Made by a program: the position numbers and the translations under genes. From CAZBNB01 sp964493245 (lineage in GTDB: Bacteria; Pseudomonadota; Gammaproteobacteria; Legionellales; Legionellaceae), in the NCBI GenBank assembly GCA_964493245.1, contig CAZBNB010000015.1:1-63332 (forward strand): 63,332 nucleotides of DNA. Direction: 5' to 3'. This document shows, piece by piece, positions 43,240 through 51,692 of this stretch; the first letter of the stretch is position 1; every line of letters starts with the position of its first letter. A model generated the notes under the pieces. It was given only the letters and a program-made list of their open reading frames with translations. It had not been told where the DNA came from and did no database searches.

Positions 43240-44667
43240 ATGAACTACGATACACACGTTTATTTAGGTCCAACACTGCCAATCATCACAGCAAAAAAAA
43301 TATTGCCGAACGCCCATTATCATCCGCCTATTCAGTGCGGTGATATTATTCGCGTGTTGCGTTTAAAACCAAAACGCCTCATCATCATCGATGGCATCTA
43401 TGAAACGACGCCCACCGTATGGCACAAAGAAATTATGCTCGCATTAGATAATGGCATAGAAGTGATAGGCGCTGCGAGCATGGGCGCCTTGCGTGCGGCA
43501 GAATTATCGCCTTTCGGTATGATCGGGATAGGCGCTGTCTTCCAAGACTTTTTCGCGAATCGACTTCAAGATGATGATGAGGTCGCTGTTTTACACCACC
43601 ACCACGATCAAAAATACATACCGATTAATGATGCCATGGTCAATATTCGTGCTACGCTGACGCACGTATATCATAAGCATCTCATTTCTAGTGAGCTGAA
43701 AAACCGTTTAATAACCGAATGTAAGCAACAATTTTATCCTTATCGTTCATTAGAAAAAGCCATTTCTCAACTTGAACCTTCACTGCCAGAGCGGTCATTG
43801 CTTCTGAGCTGGTTATCGACACATGGCCTAGTCAATGTCAAACAACAAGATGCTATACAGGCATTAACGCATGTGAGACAAACAATCACATTAGAACCGA
43901 CACGTGCAGAACCTCTTATGCCCGTCACTAAATTTATTGCCTCACTGATTGATGATGCGGAACTCGAGCCTTTTGCGTTTACAGCCGACTGGATGCCTGA
44001 TCAAGAAAAAAAACTACAGCAATGGTCTCAACAAGGCCATTTTCAATTGATTCAAATACTGGCAATCGCTATCAAATGGCTTTTTTCACGGTTTGAATCA
44101 ACCGCTCAAGAATTGGACTGCGATCGTTTACTGCAGTATATTCAAACCAATAACTTATATTCACCAGAAAACGACTTAGATTGTTTAAAACAATCTGTTA
44201 AATGTCAGCCATTGTACGCATTGATTTGTCAATTAATCTGTCAAGGACACTTAACACATCATTCTGTTATGCATTACGCACCTGCTATGGCATTTTATTT
44301 TCAATTGGATTACGACGATTTATCGATGGCACATCAACAAATCATTCGTATCATTATTGTTTGTTGCTACGCCGCCACAGTTCAATTAGAAGATAAGCGT
44401 TTAAAACTCAAACAAAGTGTGATTGCGAATCATTTTAGAGAGCAACGATTGTGGCAAAGACGTGATGCGTACCTCAAACAAAACCCAACACGCCAGATTG
44501 ACCAATATGCGTTGATTGAATGGGTTACATTGTATATGCAAGTCGCTTATGTTTATCAAGGGTTTCGCGATACGCACTTAGGCTCGCCCACGACACCACA
44601 ATACTTTGATTGGATACATGATGCAGCCACATTGTACGATCACGTGGTTTTTCAGAGCACAATATGA
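43240..44667 (+). CDS. tfuA: TfuA family protein 2
   Basis: A 475-aa paralogue of TfuA 1: THVYLGPTLP, LIIIDGIYETTPTVWHKEIM, GAASMGALRAAELSPFGMIG (77-96), INDAMVNIRA. The same long helical C-terminal extension is present, ending in YFDWIHDAATLYDH as compared with YYFKWIYDAYNIYRH in TfuA 1, so both derive from one long-form ancestor. It should deliver sulfur to YcaO 2. Its stop overlaps the start of the kinase-like gene (ATGATG), and it is transcribed with E1 and ycaO 2. Confidence 0.92.
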   Translation: MNYDTHVYLGPTLPIITAKKILPNAHYHPPIQCGDIIRVLRLKPKRLIIIDGIYETTPTVWHKEIMLALDNGIEVIGAASMGALRAAELSPFGMIGIGAVFQDFFANRLQDDDEVAVLHHHHDQKYIPINDAMVNIRATLTHVYHKHLISSELKNRLITECKQQFYPYRSLEKAISQLEPSLPERSLLLSWLSTHGLVNVKQQDAIQALTHVRQTITLEPTRAEPLMPVTKFIASLIDDAELEPFAFTADWMPDQEKKLQQWSQQGHFQLIQILAIAIKWLFSRFESTAQELDCDRLLQYIQTNNLYSPENDLDCLKQSVKCQPLYALICQLICQGHLTHHSVMHYAPAMAFYFQLDYDDLSMAHQQIIRIIIVCCYAATVQLEDKRLKLKQSVIANHFREQRLWQRRDAYLKQNPTRQIDQYALIEWVTLYMQVAYVYQGFRDTHLGSPTTPQYFDWIHDAATLYDHVVFQSTI

Positions 44668-45545
44668 TGTATCACTATGATGCTTATCAACTGCGCTTCA
44701 AAAGTGAAATCATACTCAATGAGCTCGCTTTCGCTCCGCCATCTAACGAATACGACGTATCCATACAGTTGCGAGAGGTACCATTACTCAGCACCCCTGT
44801 TCTGCAAAGTCTTTACTACCAAGTGCAGCCAGAAGCGTGCCGCCTAGAAATTCCCAATATCGTGCGCTTTTTGATTCGCCATGGGCAAGAAATTTGGGTT
44901 GAGCCTCTCAATCATGCAGATGAAGACAGTATTCGTTTGTTTTTATATACGATTGGCATACCTTGTCTTTTGATTCAACGTAACTACTTTTTACTACAAG
45001 GGGCCGCAGTACAAGTACAAACAAAAAATATCGCTTTTTTAACGCATTTCGGGCAAGGAAAATCGACGTTATTGGCTGCTTTTTTGCAACACCAAGCTCG
45101 CTTTATCAGTGATGATTTTTGTGTGTTAAATCCAAATTTCGAATTATTGCCAGGTATCCCTTACTTACACCTACGTGAAAACACATTAAAAAAACTACAA
45201 AAAACACCCTCATCTCTAAAGCGCGTCAGACCAACCATTGAAAAATGGGTCGTCCCTATTTCATCTTACTCACTTTTAAAGCCGCTTGTGCTTCACACCA
45301 TTTATGTCATCAAGCCGGTGCCACAATCTGATTTTCGCATCACTCAACTATTCGGATTGCAAAAAATTCAATGTATGAATCAGTATGTTTATCAACCAAG
45401 TATTGTCAGAGGCTCTGGCAAGTCGCTTTTTTATTTTCAGAAATGTCCAGAATTAGCTGCACACATTACACTCATACAGATAGAACGTCCAGAATTTGGA
45501 TTTCAACTAGATGAGTTGGTTAACTGCATCTTGGAGGCCTCATGA
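44664..45545 (+). CDS. HPr-kinase-like (HprK-fold) tailoring kinase
   Basis: A 293-aa protein with the HprK-type P-loop THFGQGKSTLLAAFLQ (130-135) and the conserved FISDDFCVL aspartate pair (150-151), followed by the PGIPYLHLRE block. An N-terminal beta-rich domain comes first. Standalone HprK-like proteins in peptide clusters phosphorylate a peptide serine, as shown for some lasso peptides; here the core offers several Ser/Thr, including Ser65 one residue from the end. It overlaps the sulfotransferase gene by four bases (ATGA). Regulation of metabolism through HPr is unlikely in this setting. Confidence 0.85.
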   Translation: MMYHYDAYQLRFKSEIILNELAFAPPSNEYDVSIQLREVPLLSTPVLQSLYYQVQPEACRLEIPNIVRFLIRHGQEIWVEPLNHADEDSIRLFLYTIGIPCLLIQRNYFLLQGAAVQVQTKNIAFLTHFGQGKSTLLAAFLQHQARFISDDFCVLNPNFELLPGIPYLHLRENTLKKLQKTPSSLKRVRPTIEKWVVPISSYSLLKPLVLHTIYVIKPVPQSDFRITQLFGLQKIQCMNQYVYQPSIVRGSGKSLFYFQKCPELAAHITLIQIERPEFGFQLDELVNCILEAS

Positions 45546-46399
45546 CCCAAGGTCTTATCTGGATAGCATCCTATCCAAAATCAGGCAATACTTGGTTTAG
45601 ACTGGTCCTTGCAAATACACTCTCTGACCGCCCCTTGAGTATGAATGAAATTAACATTTCACGCTTAGCCGCGGATAGAGCTTTATTTGTAGAGGCATTG
45701 GGATTTAATAGTTATCTGCTTTCTGAGGACGAGCTTTGGGCATTAAGACCCAAAGTCTATAGTTGGTTAAAGCAAAAACAACCACATGCTCAATATTTAA
45801 AAATACATGACGCTTATCAGGCAGCGCTTATTCCCTGTACAGATAGCTTAGGCGCTATTTATTGTATTCGAAACCCCTTAGATGTGGTTATTTCTTATGC
45901 ACACCACTCGCATATTTCGATTGATCAATGCATTGCTTTACTATGTAACCCCGAGGCTAAGATTTACGATACCGTGCGTTTTCTGAGTACCCAACTTCAA
46001 CAGCATCTTTTCTCTTGGTCAGATCATGTGCGTAGCTGGACGGTAGCATGTCCGATTCCTGTGCATTGCATACGTTATGAAGATATGCACCGAGACCCCT
46101 TTTCCACGTTTAAGCAAGCGTTTGAATTTTTAAAATTAAACCACACTGAACACACCATCCAAACCGCCATCGATGCCGCTCGTTTCGAAAAACTACAACA
46201 ACAAGAATCAGAACAAAACTTTAGAGAAAAATCAGTAACGCAAAAAAAATTTTTTAGAAAAGGCATTGTGGGTGATTGGGAAAACACGCTAAATCATTTT
46301 CAAATTGAAAAAATTATTAAGCATCATGGTGAATTCATGTTCAAACATGGTTATCTTGATAAGCAAGGAAAACCCATGAAGGGAGAAGCGGTGTGTTAA
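45542..46399 (+). CDS. PAPS-dependent sulfotransferase
   Basis: The PAPS-binding motifs are complete: YPKSGNTWFRLVLANTL (5'-phosphosulfate loop, 11-18), CIRNPLDVVISYAHHS (3'-phosphate motif, 110-118), and FRKGIVGDWENTLNHF near the C-terminus (RKGxxGDW). It transfers sulfate to a hydroxyl or amine; within this cluster the peptide or a modified Ser/Thr is a reasonable acceptor. It overlaps the kinase-like gene before it by four bases and the PqqD-like gene after it by seven. The kinase-sulfotransferase-PqqD order suggests one tailoring unit. Confidence 0.92.
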   Translation: MTQGLIWIASYPKSGNTWFRLVLANTLSDRPLSMNEINISRLAADRALFVEALGFNSYLLSEDELWALRPKVYSWLKQKQPHAQYLKIHDAYQAALIPCTDSLGAIYCIRNPLDVVISYAHHSHISIDQCIALLCNPEAKIYDTVRFLSTQLQQHLFSWSDHVRSWTVACPIPVHCIRYEDMHRDPFSTFKQAFEFLKLNHTEHTIQTAIDAARFEKLQQQESEQNFREKSVTQKKFFRKGIVGDWENTLNHFQIEKIIKHHGEFMFKHGYLDKQGKPMKGEAVC

Positions 46400-46704
46400 A
46401 CAAATTATCTAGGAAATCGACCATCACACACTTGGTTGTCGATCAAGAGACCATCCTTTTAGACGCCTCAAATGAAACTTATTTTAGCTTGAATCGAGTA
46501 GGAGCAAGCATTTGGACCTTTTTAGAAACTCAAGATTGTACCGTAATGGATATCGCGTCTTATTTGCAACAACAATATGGTATCGCTGAAAAACGCAGCC
46601 TCCACGACGCCATACAATTTGTTGAGTCCATGATTAAAAGCGGCCTGATAAACGCTCAGCCCCCAACCAATGCGGTGACAAAATCAATTTTATCAGAAGA
46701 TTGA
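46393..46704 (+). CDS. PqqD-like leader-recognition protein
   Basis: A 103-aa PqqD family protein: DQETILLDASNETYFSLNRVGASIW and the following winged-helix region LQQQYGIAEKRSLHDAIQFVES. PqqD is the model of RiPP recognition elements, which hold the leader peptide for the modifying enzymes. The start is GTG 46393 with GGGAG upstream, inside the end of the sulfotransferase gene. Its last 49 bases overlap the end of the MoaD-like gene on the opposite strand. Confidence 0.9.
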   Translation: MLNKLSRKSTITHLVVDQETILLDASNETYFSLNRVGASIWTFLETQDCTVMDIASYLQQQYGIAEKRSLHDAIQFVESMIKSGLINAQPPTNAVTKSILSED

Positions 46705-46925
46705 AGTGCTGTTTTGGGCGCATACTGGGTGATATGTTTACCATTAATGTAGCAATTAACATACGGACTAAGATCCCCTGCTTCATTCACCAGATTACGC
46801 TTGAGCCGAGGAAACAATTGACACAACATGGGTATCATTTCATCCACAGTCGACACAGCCAGTGCTACGACACGCTCGTTGTTGGTGTAGTGCGACAGTG
46901 ATGCGTGCATATTTACATTAATCAT
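46656..46925 (-). CDS. MoaD/ThiS-like sulfur carrier ending in Gly-Gly
   Basis: An 89-aa ubiquitin-like protein: INVNMHASLSHY first strand, TVDEMIPMLCQLFPRLKRNL helix, VNCYINGKHI, and the C-terminal SDKIDFVTALVGG immediately before the stop. The Gly-Gly end is the site that E1 enzymes adenylate and thiocarboxylate. GAGAG lies about seven bases before the ATG at 46925, favouring this start over the one at 46946. It is convergent with the pqqD-like gene. In this cluster it is the natural partner of the E1-rhodanese protein and the sulfur source for TfuA; a role in molybdopterin synthesis is less likely as no other moa gene is nearby. Confidence 0.85.
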   Translation of the reverse strand: MINVNMHASLSHYTNNERVVALAVSTVDEMIPMLCQLFPRLKRNLVNEAGDLSPYVNCYINGKHITQYAPKTALQSSDKIDFVTALVGG

Positions 46926-46985
46926 AATTCGCTCTCGTTCGATCATGAAGCGTGGCTATCAAGCCAGTCAGCAGTAAAGCTTGGG

Positions 46986-47023
46986 TGAAAAAAATGCTGG
47001 CAACCACAGTTGTTGGCAGCATT
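46986..47023 (-). terminator. Rho-independent terminator after the outer-membrane protein gene
   Basis: Reading the minus strand, AATGCTGCCAAC pairs with GTTGCCAGCATT with one mismatch, followed by a run of T residues. It lies about 100 bases after the stop of the outer-membrane gene and upstream of the MoaD-like gene, insulating it. Confidence 0.65.
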
Positions 47024-47035
47024 GTACAACGATTA

Positions 47036-47093
47036 TTTCCGCGAAAGCGGGAGCCCATACTCAATAATGGACTCTCGCCTTCGCTCGCGGAAA
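47036..47093. repeat. REP-like palindromic repeat
   Basis: TTTCCGCGAAAGCGGGAGCC and, inverted, GACTCTCGCCTTCGCTCGCG plus GAAA form an imperfect stem-loop of the kind that is widely dispersed in proteobacterial genomes; translated it gives the SRFRGN peptide often mis-annotated as protein. Confidence 0.7.
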
Positions 47094-47120
47094 CGACGCT
47101 ACACGAGCAGTGAAAAACCA

Positions 47121-47837
47121 TCACACAAAGTTATAGCGTAAGCCAAATAGAATTGTGCTAAGCGACGGATTTCTCGCTGTACTCGCGCCATAAGCGGTAA
47201 AAAATGATGGTGGCGCAGTAGCCGATGACGTGTTAAGTTCTCCTGATACAGTAGAGCCAAAGACATAAGTATACGCTAATGTCAGTGCAACATTATCGGT
47301 TACATTATACAGGCCTCCCACTTTGATCTCTGGTAAAACCTCTGTTGCCGACGCGTGCTGTCTAATTCGGCCAGTTATCCCGCCACCGACAAACTGCTTG
47401 GCTTGATCTCTTAACATCGAAGCAAAAAGCGTTTGTGCCATAAAACCAATGTCACCAAACAAATCAAATGATTGAAAATGATATGATCCACCGAATAAGA
47501 AATCGTAACCAGTAATGTTGTAGTTCCCAAAGATACCCGATGCTGCTACATTTGAACGCGTATTGCCATAGTATCCGCCACCAACTTCCGCATTTAAACT
47601 CACCTTTTCGGTGTAAGGATGATTAATACCCACTGACAAACGGCCGCCCCATCCATTCTTACTCACGGAGGGTGGATTACCGTTAATGTTATATCCGTTT
47701 ATCCCGTTCCACGCATACAAAGCCTCACCGCCAAAGTATGGCGTGGCCCATGGTGTGTCAGCAACTGCACCCATCGTCCCTGCGTACGCTGTCAAACCAG
47801 ATAATCCTAGTCCTAATAATGTGATTATCCTTCTCAT
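47121..47837 (-). CDS. Outer-membrane beta-barrel protein
   Basis: From the ATG at 47837, preceded by GGAG, the protein has a signal peptide (RRIITLLGLGLSGLTAYAG) and about 220 residues of alternating, aromatic-ended strands such as GWGGRLSVGINHPY, VSLNAEVGGGYYGN, YNITGYDFLFGGSYHF and VALTLAYTYVFGS, ending FGLRYNFV with the terminal aromatic expected of barrel insertion by BamA. It resembles the small OmpA/OmpW-like barrels common in Legionella and Coxiella. Whether it is a porin or adhesin is unknown. It ends with its own terminator. Confidence 0.85.
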   Translation of the reverse strand: MRRIITLLGLGLSGLTAYAGTMGAVADTPWATPYFGGEALYAWNGINGYNINGNPPSVSKNGWGGRLSVGINHPYTEKVSLNAEVGGGYYGNTRSNVAASGIFGNYNITGYDFLFGGSYHFQSFDLFGDIGFMAQTLFASMLRDQAKQFVGGGITGRIRQHASATEVLPEIKVGGLYNVTDNVALTLAYTYVFGSTVSGELNTSSATAPPSFFTAYGASTARNPSLSTILFGLRYNFV

Positions 47838-48022
47838 CCCTAATCTCCAAAATAAAAATAACCTGAAAGAAAATATCATGCCCTATTTTAAATTACTAGA
47901 GGGATAATCATTGCTTTGGATAACCGTACAATAGATTAGATTATGTATGCAAAAAGAGCACGACAATCATATAATGGGGGTTTAATATGTGAAAAACACC
48001 AGATTTACAAAGGAAAATTTCA

Positions 48023-49426
48023 ATGCGTCATTGTATATGCGTCATCATTTGTTTGTTTAGTCAATTTATTCACGCTCAAACATTGACAGCAAAAATTGAT
48101 GATATCATCACGCAGCAGTTGCCACATGCAACGGTTGCTATCCTTGTAAAAGACGTAAAAACAGATCACATTATTTATAGTAAAAATGCGGACAAACTAT
48201 TATCTCCAGCCAGCAGTATGAAGTTGTTTACAGCTGCATCAGCGCTTTACCAATTAAAACCCAGCTATCGTTTTTTAACGACACTCTCACAAAAGCAACA
48301 AAATTATTATATTACTTTCAGTGGTTCACCCTCATTGACCGAAACTGATTTAGCAAAGCTATTACATCATTTAAAAGAACATAACGTAAACACCATTTCA
48401 GGTAATATTATTTTAGATACCTCTCGGTTTAAAGCACCGTTCAATCAGGAAGGCGTTTCTGTTGACGATTTAGGTTGGTATTATGCAGCGCCAGACACAG
48501 CGGCCATATTGAATGAAAACGCAGTGCCCTACGATTTCATAACAACAGAGCCAGGAAAACCAATCCAAATTAAACCCAAAGATGCTTCTAAAGCACTGCA
48601 TCTTATTAATCAAGTTATCACTGTCACTAAAGAGCAAGAAAAAGAGCATTGTAATTTAAGTATTAAAATAAAAAACCTTAATACATTAAGACTTTATGGA
48701 TGTTTAGCTCAAAGTGACGAACCTATTTTAATGCAGCTGGCTATTCCCGATCCTGTTTTACGAGCGAAAGAGGTCATTCAAGACGCGTTGAATAAAAATA
48801 ATATTGTGTTAAAAGGACACATTATAAATGGCCATACACCATCAGATAGCGCCCTCTTAGCAAGCAATCAATCTGATAATTTAGTCGCATTGGTAACACA
48901 CATGCTGAGAGAATCAGATAACTTGTACGCAAGCAGTTTAACCAAAACATTGGCCTACGATTTGACTAAAGAAGGCACCAATAAGCAAGGCGCTTTTGCG
49001 ATGACAAAGATTTTATCAAAAAATACAAATCTTGACATGTCGCAAATGCAAATTGTTGATGGCATTGGTACACGATATAATTTAGTCACAACCGAGCAAC
49101 TTGTCATTTTACTGACGGATCTTTATCAAAATCCTCATCTACAAAAAATATTGTTAAGTGCATTGCCGCAGTCTGGCGTATCGGGGACATTACAAGAGCG
49201 GATGAAAAATACCGCTTTAGAAAAAATCGTGTTTGCAAAAACGGGAACCATGCATGATATTTCTTCTTTATCTGGGTTTGTTATCAGCCCAAATAAAGAG
49301 ACTAATCCATTGGTTTTTTCTGTTATTATCAATGGTATCAACAAACCTATTAGCACAGCAAAAGCGTTAGAAGAGGCAATCTTGCTTGCGATTATTGAAG
49401 ATAAGCAGAATGTTAACAGATCCTAA
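48023..49426 (+). CDS. dacB: D-alanyl-D-alanine carboxypeptidase/endopeptidase (PBP4)
   Basis: A periplasmic class C penicillin-binding protein of 467 aa with signal peptide (to IHAQ). The SxxK motif is SPASSMKLFTAASALY (Ser64-Lys67), SxN is RESDNLYASSL, and KTG is FAKTGTMHDISSLSGF. It removes or cleaves D-Ala cross-links in peptidoglycan. The inserted domain between SxxK and SxN is present, so it is full length. It converges on the PP2C-like gene with a four-base overlap at the stops. Confidence 0.93.
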   Translation: MRHCICVIICLFSQFIHAQTLTAKIDDIITQQLPHATVAILVKDVKTDHIIYSKNADKLLSPASSMKLFTAASALYQLKPSYRFLTTLSQKQQNYYITFSGSPSLTETDLAKLLHHLKEHNVNTISGNIILDTSRFKAPFNQEGVSVDDLGWYYAAPDTAAILNENAVPYDFITTEPGKPIQIKPKDASKALHLINQVITVTKEQEKEHCNLSIKIKNLNTLRLYGCLAQSDEPILMQLAIPDPVLRAKEVIQDALNKNNIVLKGHIINGHTPSDSALLASNQSDNLVALVTHMLRESDNLYASSLTKTLAYDLTKEGTNKQGAFAMTKILSKNTNLDMSQMQIVDGIGTRYNLVTTEQLVILLTDLYQNPHLQKILLSALPQSGVSGTLQERMKNTALEKIVFAKTGTMHDISSLSGFVISPNKETNPLVFSVIINGINKPISTAKALEEAILLAIIEDKQNVNRS

Positions 49427-50787
49427 TATTTAAACGCGGTTGGATCTAATAACTCATTTGTGACAGCGCTTGTCGTATTATTCGCACACATCATGTTAAG
49501 AAAACTAAACGAGCTAGGTATATAGCAATTATTTTTATCAAAGCTAAATAATTGTGAAAGTAATTTTTCAATGATTGCTATTTTAGTACCAGACGCGACG
49601 CCTACACCCACTAAAGCAACCAAAGCCAGCTGTAACATAAAACGCACACGAGAATACATCTGCGCCGATTGACGCAACGCTTCTTTTTCTTCAGCCTCTT
49701 CTTGTAATACATCGCAATAACAATTAGCGTTATCTCGATCAAAATCCGAACTATTTTGAATAGCGCTTTCAGGATGATCTGCATATTCTTTATCAGATAG
49801 CGCTAATAACTCATCCAGCACCACAAATAGATTTTTCATTACAAAAGTAGCCGCATTACAACCACCATGTCCATCATATACACCGAATACACCATTGAAA
49901 TCCGTGCGTTTGTTTTTCTTTATAATCGCTTTAATAAACACAGTTACATCATCATCAGATGCTTTTGTTGCACACATCAAAAGATAAGCAGCTATTTTTT
50001 CCTCATTTGTTTTATTAAAAGACATCCTTCTTAGCAAGCTTGATAAAAAATCCTCGTAGGAGCGTTGATTCATAACCGCGGCATCCGTAAAACCATCTGA
50101 GGTTTTTATCAACAATAATGTACCAAAAGCCTTTACATTAAAATGTTTTAATAAGCTTGAGATGGTATGAACATCTATGTTCGCATCAGCAACAACAGCA
50201 GGCTTGAAATCATCATCACCAATAGCGCGGGGTACGGAAAGCACGCCATTGTTCAGTGTAAATAAAGAAAATAATACATTTTTTCCAGATTCATTTTTAG
50301 TGTAAACAACAGGACCATATGTTAGTTTAGCTTCTGCTCTTGCTTCAGGATTATTCGCATACTTTTCAATCAAATCATCTTTAGGAAAAGTATATTGAAC
50401 ACCGGCAGTTTGAATACGTGCTGCTTCCGATTCTGATTCAATAGAATGCAAACGGCTTAGCTGCTTTACACCAATAAATTCATCATTTGTATTCCACGCA
50501 GCAGCAAATAAGACCGTATCTGAAATTGTTGCTGTAATAAACGTGTTTTTATGCACAATCGTTGTTGATGCTGTTGTGCCACCCGTCGGTTGAGGGGTCT
50601 GCGAAAAACGTTTTGCTAGTATACGATGGCTACTCCATAAACGGTCACCTAGCTGTTGAACAGACTTACCTGAAAAAATCAACTTAGCATCTTTCGGCGA
50701 CAGTACAACATCTTCATTATTGAGGTGACGAGCTCCCACTGCACTTTGTATAGAAAAGTCATGTTGAGGTTCAATGGTATTCGGCAT
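49423..50787 (-). CDS. PP2C-like protein phosphatase with permuted motif order
   Basis: All PP2C signature motifs are recognisable, but in an unusual order: ARHLNNEDVV (24-26), GGTTAST (69), VPRAIGDDDF (187-191), KTSDGFTDAA (230-235), ASDDDVTVFI (279-284), and only then NGVFGVYDGHGGCNAATFV (305-309), which normally follows the first motif. The metal-binding aspartates are therefore all available. A membrane helix (about 385-403, FMLQLALVALVGVGVASG) and a 60-residue tail come after. The DGHGG form is the eukaryotic-type one. Ser/Thr dephosphorylation of a bacterial or host protein is possible. The start at 50787 gives MPNTIEPQHDF. Confidence 0.75.
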   Translation of the reverse strand: MPNTIEPQHDFSIQSAVGARHLNNEDVVLSPKDAKLIFSGKSVQQLGDRLWSSHRILAKRFSQTPQPTGGTTASTTIVHKNTFITATISDTVLFAAAWNTNDEFIGVKQLSRLHSIESESEAARIQTAGVQYTFPKDDLIEKYANNPEARAEAKLTYGPVVYTKNESGKNVLFSLFTLNNGVLSVPRAIGDDDFKPAVVADANIDVHTISSLLKHFNVKAFGTLLLIKTSDGFTDAAVMNQRSYEDFLSSLLRRMSFNKTNEEKIAAYLLMCATKASDDDVTVFIKAIIKKNKRTDFNGVFGVYDGHGGCNAATFVMKNLFVVLDELLALSDKEYADHPESAIQNSSDFDRDNANCYCDVLQEEAEEKEALRQSAQMYSRVRFMLQLALVALVGVGVASGTKIAIIEKLLSQLFSFDKNNCYIPSSFSFLNMMCANNTTSAVTNELLDPTAFKY

Positions 50788-51074
50788 AGGCTTAGATACT
50801 CTTAAATTTAAGTTAAAGCAACAGTGGAAAAATATTTTATTTAGTGAGCCATTATAAAACACCAAATCAAACTATTTCAATACAATAAATTCTTTGTCAG
50901 GCAATAATAATCCTAAAAAATCGATGCAAAAAACATCTCATCTCATCGTGAAAAACACATTTTATGTCTATAAATCAATCTAATTACTGTCTATCTTCAT
51001 GTTTTTGTATAATAATTCTAATGTTCAATTGATTTAAATTCCGCGCCCAACCAAAGCGCATTGAGGAGTCCAAT

Positions 51075-51692
51075 ATGATTTATGCATTTATCTATGGCGC
51101 GATATTAGCGCTTGGACTAATTGTACCGCTGGGGGTACAAAATATTTTTATATTTAATCAGGGTGCCAATCAAAAACACTTTTTACACGCCATGCCCAGT
51201 GTGCTAATGGCTTTACTCTGTGACACCATTTTAATTATTTGTGCGGTTTTAGGTGTTTCGATGGTTGTTTTGGCAATTCCATGGTTAAAAACAAGCATTT
51301 TTTTGATAGGTGTTGTTTTTCTATCATATATGGGTTGGGTAACTTGGCACAGCAAGCCGACCAAATTAGAGGAAGGGAAAAAACCATTGTCAGCAAAAAA
51401 GCAGGTGATTTTTGCGGCCTCTGTTTCCTTGCTTAATCCACATGCACTGCTGGATAGTATCGGTGTGATTGGAACCAGCTCATTGCATTTTGTAGGGCGT
51501 GAAAAATGGATGTTTACATCGGCATGCATTCTTATTTCTGCCTCATGGTTTTTCGGGCTATCCGTTGCCGGGCATTTTTTGCATAAGCTAGATAAAACAG
51601 GACGATGGTTGCGATTGATTAATAAAATATCGGCAATCATTGTGTGGGGAATTGCGCTGTATTTTGCTTGGTTATTGATCAATAAATTATGA
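51075..51692 (+). CDS. LysE/ArgO family amino-acid exporter
   Basis: A 205-aa inner-membrane protein with about six hydrophobic helices. The N-terminus FIYGAILALGLIVPLGVQNIFIFNQG matches the family's G-x(4)-PG(A/V)xN block and SLLNPHALLD its second conserved NP element. These proteins export basic amino acids (lysine, arginine). GAGGAG lies before the ATG. It converges with the pabAB gene, with six bases of overlap at the stop codons. Confidence 0.92.
   Translation: MIYAFIYGAILALGLIVPLGVQNIFIFNQGANQKHFLHAMPSVLMALLCDTILIICAVLGVSMVVLAIPWLKTSIFLIGVVFLSYMGWVTWHSKPTKLEEGKKPLSAKKQVIFAASVSLLNPHALLDSIGVIGTSSLHFVGREKWMFTSACILISASWFFGLSVAGHFLHKLDKTGRWLRLINKISAIIVWGIALYFAWLLINKL

Noticed and set aside
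32370..46925. Lanthipeptide, lasso or thiopeptide classification of the cluster
   Set aside because: No LanB/LanC/LanM, lasso cyclase (asparagine-synthetase-like) or dehydratase/cycloaddition enzymes are encoded, and the core lacks Cys.
46656..46925. Assignment of the Gly-Gly protein as molybdopterin synthase MoaD
   Set aside because: No moaE, moaA/C or thiamine genes are nearby, whereas an E1-rhodanese gene and TfuA genes are; kept as MoaD/ThiS-like.
46918..47124. 68-aa minus-strand reading frame as a second peptide precursor
   Set aside because: It spans the terminator and REP-like palindrome (SRFRGN peptide), typical of non-coding repeats, and lacks a leader motif.
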